Below are positions 45,930 through 58,703 of a DNA stretch of 64,000 bases, piece by piece (positions within the stretch are counted from its first letter, which is position 1; each line of letters opens with the position of its first letter). Origin of the DNA: Sipunculus nudus. Taxonomy: Eukaryota > Annelida > Sipuncula > Golfingiida > Sipunculidae. A model generated the notes under the pieces. The model was not told the origin of the DNA. It was given only the letters and a program-made list of their open reading frames with translations, and ran no database searches. The position numbers and the translations under genes were made by a program. The stretch is from positions 54,029,386-54,093,385 of the forward strand of contig CM049322.1 in NCBI GenBank assembly GCA_026874595.1, in the 5' to 3' direction.

Positions 45930-48900
45930 AATAACTACGGTATAAATGAGATGGACACTTTTAAAGAACAGACCAGGCTCTATAAAAACGTAAAAATGCA
46001 TGACTCCAGGTTAATTGTTCAATAAGTTGTAGCCATAAATGTTTGTTTTTGCCAAAGTTTTAATCTCGCTCACAAAATAAGAACACGTGATGTACGTTTA
46101 AATGAAACATCTTTATCAATAAATCATTTATATTTTTGCTAAAGGTTTGAATCTCACCCACAAATTGACCATTCATTTTTCATAAAAACTGTTCAAAGAT
46201 AATAAATGTACAGATGATTCCAGCGAATCTAGCACCATCTCTAAAGATATCCAAGATTAACATGTGCAACAAATAATTAGAAAATCCATGCAATAATTAT
46301 GGAGAAATCATGTGAATTTTACTTGAAATAGACAATGAAAAAGGAAATTTTACATCTGATAGTCCCTTTTATAAGCATCATTCCACCTAATTTTGTCAAA
46401 ACTTTGAATAATGAACAGAAAATGGGTATGCCAAATGAATTTTGTTTTCAAAGTAAGATGAATATCTGCAGAGTTATGAATGTGAGTTGAATGTAAAATG
46501 TAAATCTCTACATAAATCGGAAGTACTCACAATAAAAATATTAATTATAGGTGGCTCATGTACAAAAGAAAATTTATCTAAGATGGATAAGCAAATCAAA
46601 TTTCAAAGAAATGTATGGATTAATTATTGATAAATGGGATTCCTAATGAACTTTAAATGAAAAGATTTATGTGAAACTTGAGCAATTCTTACCGGTTTAG
46701 GATTGATAACAGGAATGTATATGTACTTGATATTTATCATTTTCAATATATGACCCTTCAATCAAATTTAGTGCAGCAAGGATTAAGACTAAGATGAGGC
46801 TGGCTGTCAAGGTGTTTACAGTCACATAGATTATAGGTCATTATTAACATAAAATCTCCACTTAAAACCGCTGTTTAATCAAGAAATTCAAAATCTTGAA
46901 ATCAGGTTGATTTCCTGAAAGCACTGTGCGGTTTATACTAGAAGGGTTTCCGGAATATCTTCCTGACAGACATCATTTTTGGGCCGGCGAGTGGCGAATA
47001 ATATTGCAACTTTCGAAGGTCGTTCTTAGCAGCAGTCTCACATGCATGGAGACCGTGTGTAAATGTATTATTTACGATTATTTGTTATTTATAAATTAAA
47101 TATTGCTGATTAGTTCTCGTGTGATATATAACTTGTTATAAAATCTTGGTAATTGTCGCGAAATAATACTTTACAACAACCCTGCTGTTTTAACACACAG
47201 CGGCCCACTTCTTTGGGCATGGTCAAGCAAAATTGAAATAAAAGCCTACTTTAAACCCATTTGCGGCATTATTTAGCAATGATTATTTGTTTAAAACTTA
47301 AAATGAATAAAAAGCTGACATTGTAAAGAGTCACACAATGGCAGAAGATCGTTTTAAAATCAAGTTTGAGTGCCCCCATGTGCTGAAACGCCCCAGTATT
47401 CTATTAAGAATATTTTGAACGGCTGAACGCGGAACAGAACAGCCACCTATTTCGTCCCAGCGTGCCTTGCACGAACACTGCCTTGACAAAATGGCTCCCC
47501 ACACGGTACTTAATTTAAGGTTTCCTACGGGATTCAACAGGACTTATTTGGAGGCATGATCTCCCTCAAATATGATTTTGTACTATGACCTAGTGTTTGA
47601 TGTTACCATATTTCTTTTCCACACTTTTTTTTCAGTTGAAAGAAACATATAATCATTATTTCTTCTCGCAGATAGACCTTCACACAAATAAGACTGGTAT
47701 GGGATTTTGTGAGGGAGATACTATCCATTTATTTTATAGTTATCATTGAAAAGGTGTTTCCATCTGCAAAAGTATGGGCATCAATCAATACAGGAAAATA
47801 AATGTTCCAAAAGGGCACCCTAACCTGTGAATCTTTATCTGTTGCACTTGAAGGAAATATTTACAAGCGGTATATATTTTGTGTGTCTTTCTGTTTGAAA
47901 TATTTTGCCATACTGTTGTAAAAACATTCACTGCAAGACTAGGCTATAGAACAAAAGTGTAGACTAAAGCAAGGGACCCATGGGTCACTGTGCTCAGCTA
48001 AGTTGACCTTGAAGGGAAAAATCTAAAATAATATCAAATGGTGATAAAGTGTAAGAGGAAGAGGTAATAAAGGCCATGGTTGGTTTATATGATTGGTTTG
48101 TATTGATGAGCAAGAAATTGTTGCAAATAATATTTTGTGACCTGACCATGTGTTTCCTAAAGTTGAAACTGAAGTATGTGAGCAGTTTGTGAACAAATGA
48201 TCTGTACTATATTACCATGATCATTAGTTAGCTTTTTTATTAATTGTTGACATTTCAGTAGTTTACACATTTGTTCAAAGGAATCTATTGTATAATATAT
48301 ATTATTAACTATATATATATGTATTTTTTTTATGAAATGTATACAGTTGAAATATAACTAATTAACAACATAAAACAGGGCAAACAAAACCTGATCTCAA
48401 TTCTGCTGAGGCAGGAAAATATTGAACAAATGTTTGCATTAAATCCTCATTTTTTTATCACATCAATTTAAGTTTATAACTATACATTTCCAATATAACA
48501 CATATATCTGAATATAAAAGTTTATTCATAATTCTCTATTGCATCATCATAAATCTCAATCTTGTCAGATAACACCACATCATGCATACAAATGTTTATT
48601 TATTTTTTACCAGAAAAATATATCTTTTAAATCTGCAAAACAATAAATATCTAAAAATAATACTTGATTTAGATTTCACAATTTTTAATTGCGTTTCTAT
48701 TTATCCATAATGTGCTTCATATTTTATACATTTATGCATACTGATGGGTTCAATTATATTTGTTAAAATCATTTAAAAGAAAATTGATTTCTTTAAAAAT
48801 GCTACATAACACAACATTGCATCTTCTGGATTACACCTAGAATTACTTTTTCAAGGAAAGTTTTTGCATATCGGAGTGGAAACAGCATTACAATTAAGAA

Positions 48901-48930
48901 GATACAGTGAAAACAATAATAATTACTGCA
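45930..48930. other. AT-rich intergenic region
   Basis: No gene established. A less AT-rich patch (46930-47060, with GGGCCGGCGAGTGG) and a 68-codon minus frame (47331-47537) were noted without recognisable similarity. A GGGACCCATGGGTCACTG repeat box at 47974 has relatives near 52847 and 53027. Confidence 0.4.
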
Positions 48931-49009
48931 TAACACTTGGTGGGTTGGGTTGGGGGGGGGGGGATTTGGGAATATATCAGAATAACTGTACACCTGTCAC
49001 AGCAGGGGA

Positions 49010-49795
49010 TCTCCCCCAGTGACTGTAACAAATTACAAGTGTTACATCAGTACTGCGGGACCAACGTGTCTACTTCTTTTAAGCAGAATGACGCAGAGCC
49101 TGCTTTATACCCTTGGGTTAGCGTTGCCATGGAGCTTGATACCGATCATAGTGACAGGGATTACAGAGAACCAGATGGGTAACTCTTTCCTGTCCCTCCC
49201 ACTAGAAGACAAAAGCCCGTCGGGCTTGTCTGTGCATGTAAACGGTTGTTTCGCTTTGGAGCTTAATAGAAAGTACCTTAAATGACCAAACGCAACACAG
49301 CACGTGGGACTGACAATGGATAAGAAATCAATGAGGAACCATTGCATGTTGACTGAAGCGGTGCCACATTCCATTTGTTCTGAATGATGTTAAACATAAA
49401 CGGAGACAAGTGGATTGTCAGTGGACGATATATACAAAGCATTTGGGAATCATACTCAGGTGGAACGCAGGTTGGAAGTGGTTTTGCTGGCGACGGCACA
49501 AGAAGTCTTCAAATTCAGGGTGATTTATACATCGTCAAACGGTGGGGAATGGATCACAGCAAGGGAAGCAGTATTTGACATTTTCGATGATGACCCGGAA
49601 AGAAACTACGTCAACAGTGACATCTTGAGCAGCGGTTGGGTCAAGAAAGCCCGTGTACCGTCATGTACTTCAAAGCATCAAGCGTTATGTTCATCTTGTA
49701 CTGAAATATATATCCCCTGAAATTGTCAGTCAAGCCATGAAAAAGGTTGAATTTTGCAACCAGATATGCAGAGAATACCGGCTTCTAAAGCTCAG
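49010..49795 (+). pseudogene. Sacsin-like gene fragment
   Basis: Frame 1 gives ALYPWVSVAMELDTDHSDRD (to ~49180). A one-base shift then gives FLSLPLEDKSPSGLSVHVNG and CFALELNRKYLK, ended by TGA at 49283-49285 where the family has Trp (TGG). NATQHVGLTMDKKSMRNHCM follows. Downstream, LSVDDIYKAFGNHTQVERRL and IYTSSNGGEWITAREAVFDI continue the pattern, and after a shift near 49670 YISPEIVSQAMKKVEFCNQI ends at CTCAG|GTAATG (~49795), a splice donor. The LPLE...LPVHVNG.FAL..NRR.LKWP block belongs to sacsin repeat regions, which are chaperone-like in sacsin. Sacsin-like genes are numerous in bivalves. This copy has two shifts and a nonsense codon. Confidence 0.7.
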
Positions 49796-49999
49796 GTAAT
49801 GCTTTTACAGAATGGGAGATGTGATGTTTTGATTTTTAATATGATATTATATTCTTTTTGGTTATATAATTAAATATCATTTATTGTTTGTATATACATA
49901 AATCGTATAATGTTTTTAATAAAAGCCGTGTATAATTAAGGAGAGTTGTATACCGTGTTGACTATTCTTCTATATTTTAGCATGTAAAGTTAACCACAT

Positions 50000-50016
50000 G
50001 GGGGGGGGGGGGGGGG
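50000..50016 (+). repeat. Poly-G tract (17 bases)
   Basis: Longest of about a dozen poly-G/C tracts of nine or more bases in the window. Confidence 0.95.
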
Positions 50017-50018
50017 TC

Positions 50019-50390
50019 GAAGAGTGGTTTGGTGATTAGTTTTATTCTCAACGGCCAGATGGCAGCACGGGTCTAAGACGAGGGAAGCCAAATAGTTGGG
50101 CGCATTAGTTTAATCCCTTGAGGTCAGATGGCAGCACCGGCAGCATCGTTCAAATAAACGATCAGTATTTGGCTGATACGCCTGGTTTTAAAATGATATT
50201 GGTCTGGAATGAACGTATGAGAATATCAGGTTTACTCTTCTATTAACAATTAATTATGAATAATGTTTTGGAACGAATTTCATTTTAATTTGTTCATTCA
50301 TATTTGTTATTGTAAAGAGCTGGGATGAAAGAGTGGTTCGGTAACCAGTTTCATTCTCAACGGCCAGGTGGCAGCACCAGTTTTACCTAT
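50019..50390. repeat. Direct repeat with CTCF-like GGCCAGRTGGCAGCAC boxes
   Basis: GAGTGGTTYGGT, then TTYATTCTCAACGGCCAG(A/G)TGGCAGCAC, occurs at about 50024-50068 and 50332-50377. A third AGATGGCAGCACC box lies at 50127-50138. The core CCAGRTGGCAG fits the 3' half of the CTCF motif well. Confidence 0.6.
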
Positions 50391-50637
50391 GTAACGTAAC
50401 ATTTAAATAAAATGCTCTCGCCAGCAAATGCCTTGTGAGATAAAAAAAAAATTAGTAATCTTTATATAAAATATTGCAAGAGGGCCTGCCACTGTAAAAC
50501 TAATTTATTACTAGTAGCGGCCGGAATAACTACCGGAGGGAACGGCTGGCACAACTGCTGAAGTGGACACTGAAGAAATTTCTAAAGCAGCTCGGGGAGA
50601 AACGTGATTTGTTTACAGTGTACTAGTATCCATTGCG

Positions 50638-50856
50638 GAGCGAATATAGAATCCGGTCTTCATGGACGAGTTTATGGGTGTATTCGGACGGACGTAATGT
50701 ACTAATGATGTTTAGGATTCATGTAATGGAGAGGTAAGAAGCATGTCGATGTCATATCATCAGGCATGCCATGGCTAATGTTGATTACTACTTATATGAG
50801 ACGGTCCAGTCAGTTTACACTCATCTTGGAAATGAAGACAGGATTCTATATTCGCG
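50638..50856. repeat. Inverted repeat (about 24-bp arms, ~165-bp loop)
   Basis: GCGAATATAGAATCCGGTCT (from 50639) is mirrored as AGACAGGATTCTATATTCGC (to about 50855) with one mismatch. It could be a small MITE or a foldback element. Confidence 0.55.
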
Positions 50857-50869
50857 CCTAAATGGCAGG

Positions 50870-52110
50870 CATTCCAAAGAAAAAAAATAAAATAGCTTTT
50901 AATGGACTGGTATATTTATCCTAGTCAGTTGACCAAACAATATATAAAAGGGGCAGAATGTAGGAAATGCTGGGACAAACTGACATGTTCTAGGTTACCT
51001 ATTGGAGAAATTATTCCTGCATTTAAGTAGTTCAGAGAATCAATATGAAGGGCAAAAAAATAAGGTGCTTACCTGGAATAAAATAACAGGTCTTGTGTGT
51101 GGCCAACAGTAGCATGTTCTCGGCTGGACTGGCGCGGGAGCTCCGACACTTCGGAGTCTTTCTGGATTTGCCACGCCTCGGTGCCCAGACCAGACAATAC
51201 GACCAGTCAAAGACGGGTAAAGATAATCCTATTCTTCAACGCAGGTTCTGGCAAACCAGATGGTTGACCTTTGACCCAGAGGAACAGACTACCCCGGGAA
51301 ATATCTGTGGAGTGACAGACAAAATGGAGGAAGAAACATGGGGGTTATATTTCTTCGTGTTACATATACATATAAAACACTTTTACTGTGGTAGCTTTAT
51401 TTACAAGGGCATTCTAGAGCTATTTAGTGTCATAATCTCGTAATTACTCCCACTAACCAGTGGTACATCCAGGATTTGAAGATGGGGGGGGGGGGGGCAG
51501 CACCAAATTCGGGGCCGAGGGTCCAGTTTAGTCTTCACTTCCAGACCTCAGCATATATCTGCTTTATATTTAATATATATATTTAAATAAAAAATAATAA
51601 TTTGGGGAGTTAACCTCATAGTAAGCAGAACGTTTAAGAATTATGGTTTATTTAGATACCTCAGAAAATTTTCTGATATATTATAATGTTCCCTATTTTA
51701 CTGAATATCCATATTTTGTTAATATTTGCAATCTGATATGAAATAGTCATCTTAAATGCAGATCTTGAGGTGACAACTTTGGGGTTTCCTCTCTGCGTCA
51801 ACCGTTGTTGCTTTATGGTGTTTTACTAACATTATATACATACTGATGAAGGTAAAGATCATACAACTATACATCAAAAAGCATGCGGTTGATTTGTTGT
51901 TTAATGTCATTAACATTCTAAAAATGTTAAGGCTGCCAAAAATCACACGCCATGTCACGCACATTCTCACACTGAACTTTTGGTCTCTAATTAGTTCAGA
52001 GTGAACAGGTTGACAATATTCATACTTCATTGGGCGCCTTCTGGTGGAACAGACTATTAATTTCACGGCGTGTCATCTAAATAGATCAAAGGTTAAATAA
52101 AACAAGCGAA
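50870..52110. other. Intergenic; one unassigned frame
   Basis: A plus-strand frame (51093-51443) covers a less AT-rich stretch and encodes RELRHFGVFLDLPRLGAQTR and DKMEEETWGLYFFV. No domain is recognised and no splice sites are convincing. A poly-G tract (51484-51497) follows. Confidence 0.25.
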
Positions 52111-52121
52111 TTGGTGGAATT

Positions 52122-52658
52122 AATGTCCCCCGCTTTGGGATCGTTGTCTTTTATGCTTGATAAGCAACCAAAATTATGACATGTGAAGAAAATCTTGAGG
52201 AAACAACTTAAAAAAACTTAAAACAGATGCACCATGACATGTGGAGACATCTGCAGGGGGAACATAAACCTGAAAGACATTGGGAAATAGGACCAAAATC
52301 AACTATGACATGTAGGGACATCTGCAAGTGAACATAAAAACTAAAACACACTGAGAAATTTGACCAAAATATTAGAATTTTGTATTTGAGCTGGAGAGAA
52401 ATATTTTTCAGATAGACGCTCCAAAATCAATCCCAACCGAGGTAGGCATGAGAGCAATCGCAATCACTGATCCAAATTTGAATGAAATTCGATAAAATTT
52501 AAAAAAGTTATCGCACGGAAACGAAAAAAACCTGACAGACGGACAGACAGACAGACAGAGGGACAAGCTGGCAGACACACAGACAAACCCAGAGGGACAG
52601 ACAGGCAGACACACAGACAAACCCAAATCAATGTCCCTGTATCCGCGGAGCGGGGGAC
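52122..52658. mobile_element. Short element with TGTCCCCCGC inverted ends
   Basis: The left end TGTCCCCCGCT (52122-52132) pairs with AGCGGGGGACA (near 52648-52658). Inside lies a known-looking mollusc repeat: TAGACGCTCCAAAATCAATC, GTTATCGCACGGAAACG and a GACAGACAGACAGAC run. It is about 540 bp and non-coding, consistent with a MITE. Confidence 0.5.
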
Positions 52659-52659
52659 A

Positions 52660-53760
52660 AAAAATTAGTTGAACTAATTTTAAATATTAAAGATCCAGTG
52701 TGTCCTATAATGAGGTTATAATATACTACACATATAAATCTGTCAGAATGTAAAGTTTGGTCAAAAAAGGCCAAGCCAGTTCTACAGCTGTCCCAAGCTC
52801 TTCTTATTAACAATTGTTCCAGAATGAGCCAATTACAAAAAAAAGGGACCCATGGCTCATGGCGCTTAGCTTAGCAAATGCAAAATATGCTGAAATCTAT
52901 TGTAATGTTTTTCATATAAATATGCATATGAGAAGCTAAGAGGAAATGGCCTTCCTACTAGGTTATAGTAAAGTCCTTAATATATGATTGCAAAACTAAT
53001 TCTCTAACTGTCATGGAGAACATGTGGCCATGGGCCATGACGCTCGGCTAAAGTTGACTGGGTGCTCATTTCTTTTATTAATGTTATACTAGCAATTACC
53101 CGTGCCACGCACAGTTTTGAGCGAACACGACGATCCGTACGGTGTAAAAGGAACTAATACCAGCACAAATTTATTAAATTTACAATTTTACAGGAGATAT
53201 ACATTTGTAACTGCTGTAATGAGGAAAAATCTCCATTTCAAAACATTTTAAGTCAATATTATATATGTACAACTTTGGTAATGTATAATGGCACTCACCA
53301 GTACACATCACACTGTACCAACCAAGATGTGAATTTGGTTAACATTTTCTTTACATCTGTCACATGGTAGGCCTACATGTGTTGGTGAATATTTGTCAAG
53401 GACCTCAATCTCATGCAAGGCCCTGGACTACGTGCGACCGGTGATTGTATAAGGCCAAATAAAAAAAAGGTTTGGTTCTTAGACACCGCATTCGTCAATT
53501 TTAACCCCCCCCCGCATGTTTCAAAATTGTTATTTTGATTTTCATCTTTAAAGAAGATAAAATAATACAATTTTGATCTGATTTCTTTTGTTATAGAGTG
53601 CTTTTGCCTGCTTAGCAAAAAAAAATCTGTTATTTTCATACTTTTCCCTCACCATATGACATTTTTATCGAAACATACAAAACAAAGGTAAAATATCGCC
53701 CGCCCGCACATGTTCTGAAAAAAAAATCCCTGAGAATCAAACCTTTTTTTTTTTTTGGCC
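52660..53760. other. Intergenic with decayed repeat boxes
   Basis: Two GGGACCCATGGCTCATGGCG-like boxes (52847 and 53027) and an ACTAGCAATTACCCGTGCCA segment (53089) look like ends of dispersed repeats. No gene. Confidence 0.35.
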
Positions 53761-53779
53761 TAACCATCACGATTTTCCT

Positions 53780-54250
53780 GTTACACGGTAGTTGTGCACT
53801 CAAGCATATCAGGTCATGTGAAGGAGCCCTCTTTTTGCAACCACCCGGTCGCAGGAAGGCCTACAAAACAATTCTTTCAAAGATCCCCCTTTTGAGAAAG
53901 GATAGCCGATGGGGATTATTTCGGGCCGGTGACCGCAAATATAAGAACACCCCAAATGAGGCCCCCGGAGTAAAACCCTGTCCCGCCATCACACACGCTG
54001 TGGCCATTGTGTAACCGGGCTCGAAGACACAAAGAAAAGAGGCGCCCGCGGGGGAGCAAATATTAAAATTATTAATTATGCACGTAATACGCAAATATTG
54101 TAAATAAAAGTGGGTGGAATCTTTTCGGACAAACCCAAAGCATATGTATGTCGAAAATCACGGCAATCCGTACGTTGGTATCGGAAATCCACCGGAAATC
54201 GGGAGATACAGAAATCACACAAATCGCGATACGCTATTAATATATAGATA
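53780..54250. repeat. Dispersed repeat, copy A
   Basis: Shares with copy B (55090-55560) CATATCAGGTCATG, CAATTCTTTCAAAGAT, TTTCGGGCCGGTGACCGC, GAGGCGCCCGCGGGGGAGCA, AATCACGGCAATCCGTACG and the end CGCTATTAATATATAGATA. Minus-strand frames of 70-120 codons occur in both, but the two copies differ by many indels, so no protein is claimed. Confidence 0.75.
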
Positions 54251-55089
54251 CATTATATGTAGGGTGGTATGCATAAACATCGTATTAAAGCCAAGAGATT
54301 GGACGGAGATGTTTTCGGAAAAGTTGATATGATAAATGAAATAATTTTTATATAAAAATATATTATGTTGAACATCGCTATTAGTTGCCCTCCGAATTTT
54401 CTTGCGACAAAATCGCACCGTGTAAAAAATTGGTGACATATTCCAAGGTTTATTTGCATCCGATCATCGCATCCGTTCATCGCATCCGTGTAAAAATTTT
54501 GGACACTATATTTTCAATTACACATGACACATACCTCCGGCAACGATTATCAGCTGCGATCAACGCATGCAAGCGTTTATCGCAGACCTTGAGTCCTGTT
54601 CGACTTTTGCGATGAATGCATCCGTTAAACGCACAGGGGATTCCACTTCATGACGTGATCTTACTATATATGTATCACTGAAAGATTGCAACGATGAATT
54701 TGATGCAATAAAAGTGACTTTTAAAGTGGAAGCAAAATAAAGCGTTAAGCACGGGCGCCAGGACAATTATTTTTGTGTGCATGTGTGTGTGTGTGTGGGG
54801 GGGGGGGGAGGTCCTATCCCACATTAGTTTAATTAAAACAATTATTTGTTATATTTTACTGAAATTTCATTCAGGTTTACAGGCATAAATCTTGATTTGA
54901 AAGGACAAAACTACTTATCGTCATCTGTTTTACGCTTGTATGTGTCATGTGTTGCCTCATGGTTGCCGTCCTTTGATCGCACATGAAAGACGGGTGCGAC
55001 AAACCAAATGCGATAAACACTGGTTTGTGTGACCATGGGACACGATTTTAGTCGCATGCGACTCGCTCATTTGTCAAACGCCCGTGACG

Positions 55090-55560
55090 CGGTACATGTG
55101 CATTCAAGCATATCAGGTCATGAACGGGGAGGGGGGGCGGGGGGTCGCAGGTAGAAGCCCTCTTCGTGCGATATCCCGGTGACAGGAAGGCCTGCCAAAC
55201 AATTCTTTCAAAGATCTCCCTTTTGCGAAGGGGCTTATTTCGGGCCGGTGACCGCGAAATGTACAAATAACCCAGATAGGGCCCCGGAGTAAAACTCTGT
55301 TCGGCCATCACACACTCTATGGCAATTGTCTTACGGGACCCGAAGACACAAAGAAAAGAGGCGCCCGCGGGGGAGCAAATATTAAAATTATTAATTTTGC
55401 ACGTAATACGCAAATATTGCAAATAAAACTGGGTAGAATCTCTTCTGACACAACTGGAGCATATGTTTATCGAAAATCACGGCAATCCGTACGGTGGTAT
55501 CAGAGGAGATACGGAAAATTACAAAAAATCGCCTTACGCTATTAATATATAGATATCGTC
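55090..55560. repeat. Dispersed repeat, copy B
   Basis: Direct-orientation partner of copy A, 1.3 kb away. It ends CGCTATTAATATATAGATAT just before the 155-bp satellite begins. Family not recognised. Confidence 0.75.
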
Positions 55561-55574
55561 TGTGAGAAAAGCCT

Positions 55575-56770
55575 AATGGATACAATTTGTGCCCCGCCTG
55601 TCTGGGAGCTCAAAATAATTTTTTCTGCCTAATTTGCAAAATTAAGGTCACCATGACCTAATTTCAGTTTCCAAAGAGATGTTCCTAGAACCTCTCTGGA
55701 TTCTGTGTTAGAACATTCTTGACTTAATAGATACGATTTGTGCCTATCTGACATTCATGGTTTTCCTATAGGTTGCAGAATGTAGGTCACCATACTATCT
55801 TTTGATATGATAGAAGTCATGATAGATGATTCCAGACCACATAGATACAATTTGTGCCCCATCTGACTGTCTGGGAGCACAAAATCATTTCCCGCCCATG
55901 GGTCACAGAATATAAGTCACCATGACCTACTTTCAGGTTTCAAAAGACATTTGCCTAGGACCTCCCTGATTTTTATGTAAGAAGGTTCAAGGTTGAATGG
56001 ATACAATTTGTGCCGTATCTGACTGTCTGGGTGCTCAAAATTATGTTTTCGGTTCATAAATGCAAAATATACGTTTCAGTGATCTAATTTTAGGTTTCCT
56101 AGGACATTTGCTTAGGACCTCCCTGAATGTGACGTTAGAAGATTCTACACCTAATGCATACAATTTGTGCCTCGTCTAACTGTCTGGGTGCTCAAAACTA
56201 TTTTTAGCCCATAGATCTCAGAATATAGGTCACCATGACCTAATTTTAGGTTTCCAAGGACATTTGCCTAGGACCTCCCAAAATGTCACATTGAAGGATT
56301 TTATCCCTAATGGATACAATTTGGGCCCCTCCTGACTGTCTAGGTGCACAAAATCATTTATCGGCCCGTAGGTCACAGAATATAAGTCACCATTACATAA
56401 TTTCAGGTTTCCAAGGAGATTTGCCTAGAAACATCCAGGATATTGCATTAGAAGATTCTAGGCTTAACATATACGATTTGTCCAGATGTGACATTCAGGG
56501 TGCTCATATGACATATTATCTCTAAAGGTCGCAGAATATTGGTCACAGTGAATTAATTTCAGGCACAAAATCATGTTTTCGAGCCGTCGGTCACAAAATA
56601 TAGGTCACCATGACCTTATATAAGGTTTCCAAGGAGATTTGCCTAGGACCTCCCGGGATGTACAGTTTCTAGGTCTAACGGTTACGATTGGCGCCCTGTA
56701 AACGGACGGACGTTGGACAAAGGGTGATCGCTATACTCAGATGATTACCGTCGGCTGAGCCAAAAATACA
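55575..56770. repeat. ~155-bp satellite array (7-8 degenerate units) with repeat end
   Basis: ATGGATACAATTTGTGCC or a close variant recurs near 55575, 55727, 55842, 55996, 56151, 56307 and 56468. Each unit also has CTGACTGTCTGGGTGCTCAA, GTCACCATGACCTAATTT and ATTTGCCTAGGACCTCCC. The array closes with the repeat end at 56690-56765 that is also present, inverted, at 38909-39075, so the array seems to be the body of that repeat family. Confidence 0.85.
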
Positions 56771-56779
56771 CGAAAATAT

Positions 56780-58690
56780 CAATAACTAGCTTATAAACCC
56801 GGTATACCGGGCTTTTTACCGCGGTTTGGAAGATATATTTACTGAGATATTGAATGTTGGCTCATTTTTTATTATAAAAGTTAAAAGAAAATTTAGATTT
56901 TTAGTGGGATACTCTCGGAATACGATATGTACAAATAATTTTTTACTGTTATTTTGTGGCGCTGTGCTCGTGGCAAAAATCATATCCCGGTATGTTTACC
57001 TTAAAGACCTGGTCAGTGATGGTTTACATTGCGAACCAGAATGAGACGCGGAGGCATACAGTGTTTCGTTGATATTTGACTGGTTTCTATCGTTGGACGT
57101 TTAAAGAATAGGTTGATGTGAGGAACACATTAGATTAATTAAATGTACGTTGCAAGGAAACTGTTCCTGAAGAAGGAAACAGAAATATGCATACATCGTA
57201 AGTAGCAGAAGCGGACCCAGCGGGACTCCATGCAGTGGGTCCGTATCCAATTTTCAGACCCCCGACACCACCCCAGCCCTGTTCCTGAATTCGGGACCTT
57301 AAATTAGGTTTGGCATTAATCCTCCTGGGTTGAACTCTCCATTTCATAAAGCGAGAAACGTGTGATTTTCTTTTTTACTGACCACGCACGTGGGTCAAAT
57401 CCCTCATTGAAAGCAAGCGTTATTCATATGAACAATAGTCCTTAGTGTTATAGGTTATGTGACCACGATGCACGCATTCCGGTGATTGCCGAAGGCAGTT
57501 CGGCTGTGCTCGGTAAAAAAACGGAAAAATCACTCAAAATTATAAGTATATTAAAAATAATTTATTTTCATATCGCCTATGTCACTGCGGGGATAATAAC
57601 CTTTAAAATGATGTATGGCACAATATTGTACACAACGCGGTTTTAGAGAACACCGCGAACAAACGTGAACTGAATTCCTTTTATAAGTATTAGATATAGA
57701 TATTAGATATGGCCTATAGCATGAATTGTCTTCATGTCAAATTAAGCTGAGCATTATGGCCCATCTGCCACTTAATTTTTAAAGGAAAAACGCGACACCC
57801 ATTACGACCAAAATCGTGATTTTTTTTATATTGAATGGAATCTATGGTTTTATTGTAACCCACTCTATAGTTTCAGAGGTATCACCTTAAATATCCACAA
57901 TATTCGTTAAAAAAAATATTGCCTTGTTTTAAATAAGTATACTTTCTTTAAAGGTACATTGACCAATGTTTTAGACTACTAGAATAATATAAATTCTTAC
58001 TGAGTCGTAAACCAAAGGAATGAAAATGACAATATTGATGGGTCATAACACAGATATGACTTGGGTGGAAAGCATGTATTAACATGTACTTACATGTAGT
58101 TGACATGCCAGTGGTGAGAAACCGCCCAGTTGTCAAGACATTCACGTGCTTGCATTTGATTGAAGCTGTAGGGCATTTGGTGAACAGGGAGTAAGAATTG
58201 ACCCCGTATGGAGTGTTTGTCTGAAAATGTGATCGCCATTACGCAGCTTAAGAGCCAGATGTATTCCCCTTAGAAAGTTTCCAGAATTAAAAAGAAAACC
58301 TTATATATCTAACAAGATTTAAGAATATAATATTGTCAATTTCTCAAAGAAATTTTGGTAAAGCTTAATCATGATGATCTATATCTGGGTATTTTCTGTA
58401 GAAGAAGCAAAGCTAAAGAGATTTTGGATGTAATTGCACAAAGACTCGACGGCATGACGTCGTACATTTTGCAGGGACGGGTCCAGGATTTGGGAAAAAG
58501 AGGGGTCCACACCAGGAGGACTTATTACAAAACCTAAAAGAATGTCCATCGGTCAGGAAAAAAAGGAGGGGGCGGTTGGTGGGTGGTCCAGGCCACAAAA
58601 ATTGGTCCGACACCCTTAAAAAATGTTGCGGTGGTTGAAAAAGAAGGGGGGGGGGGGTCCGGACCCCCTGGATAAAGTGTGCAAGTACAC
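56780..58690. other. Intergenic with decayed repeats
   Basis: A GGGTCCGTATCC segment (57237) and a GGACGGGTCCAGGATTTGGG to GGGGGTCCGGACCCCCTGG segment (58475-58672) look like mollusc dispersed repeats. A minus frame at 58413-58856 crosses poly-G and is rejected. No gene. Confidence 0.4.
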
Positions 58691-58703
58691 CGAGGGGAAG
58701 GCA

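Noticed and set aside
51093-51443. 116-codon plus frame with balanced composition
   Set aside because: No recognisable domain or splice sites; kept only as a note in the intergenic entry.
52408-52626. 72-codon Ser/Val/Cys-rich minus frame
   Set aside because: Produced by the GACAGACA repeat inside the short inverted-end element.
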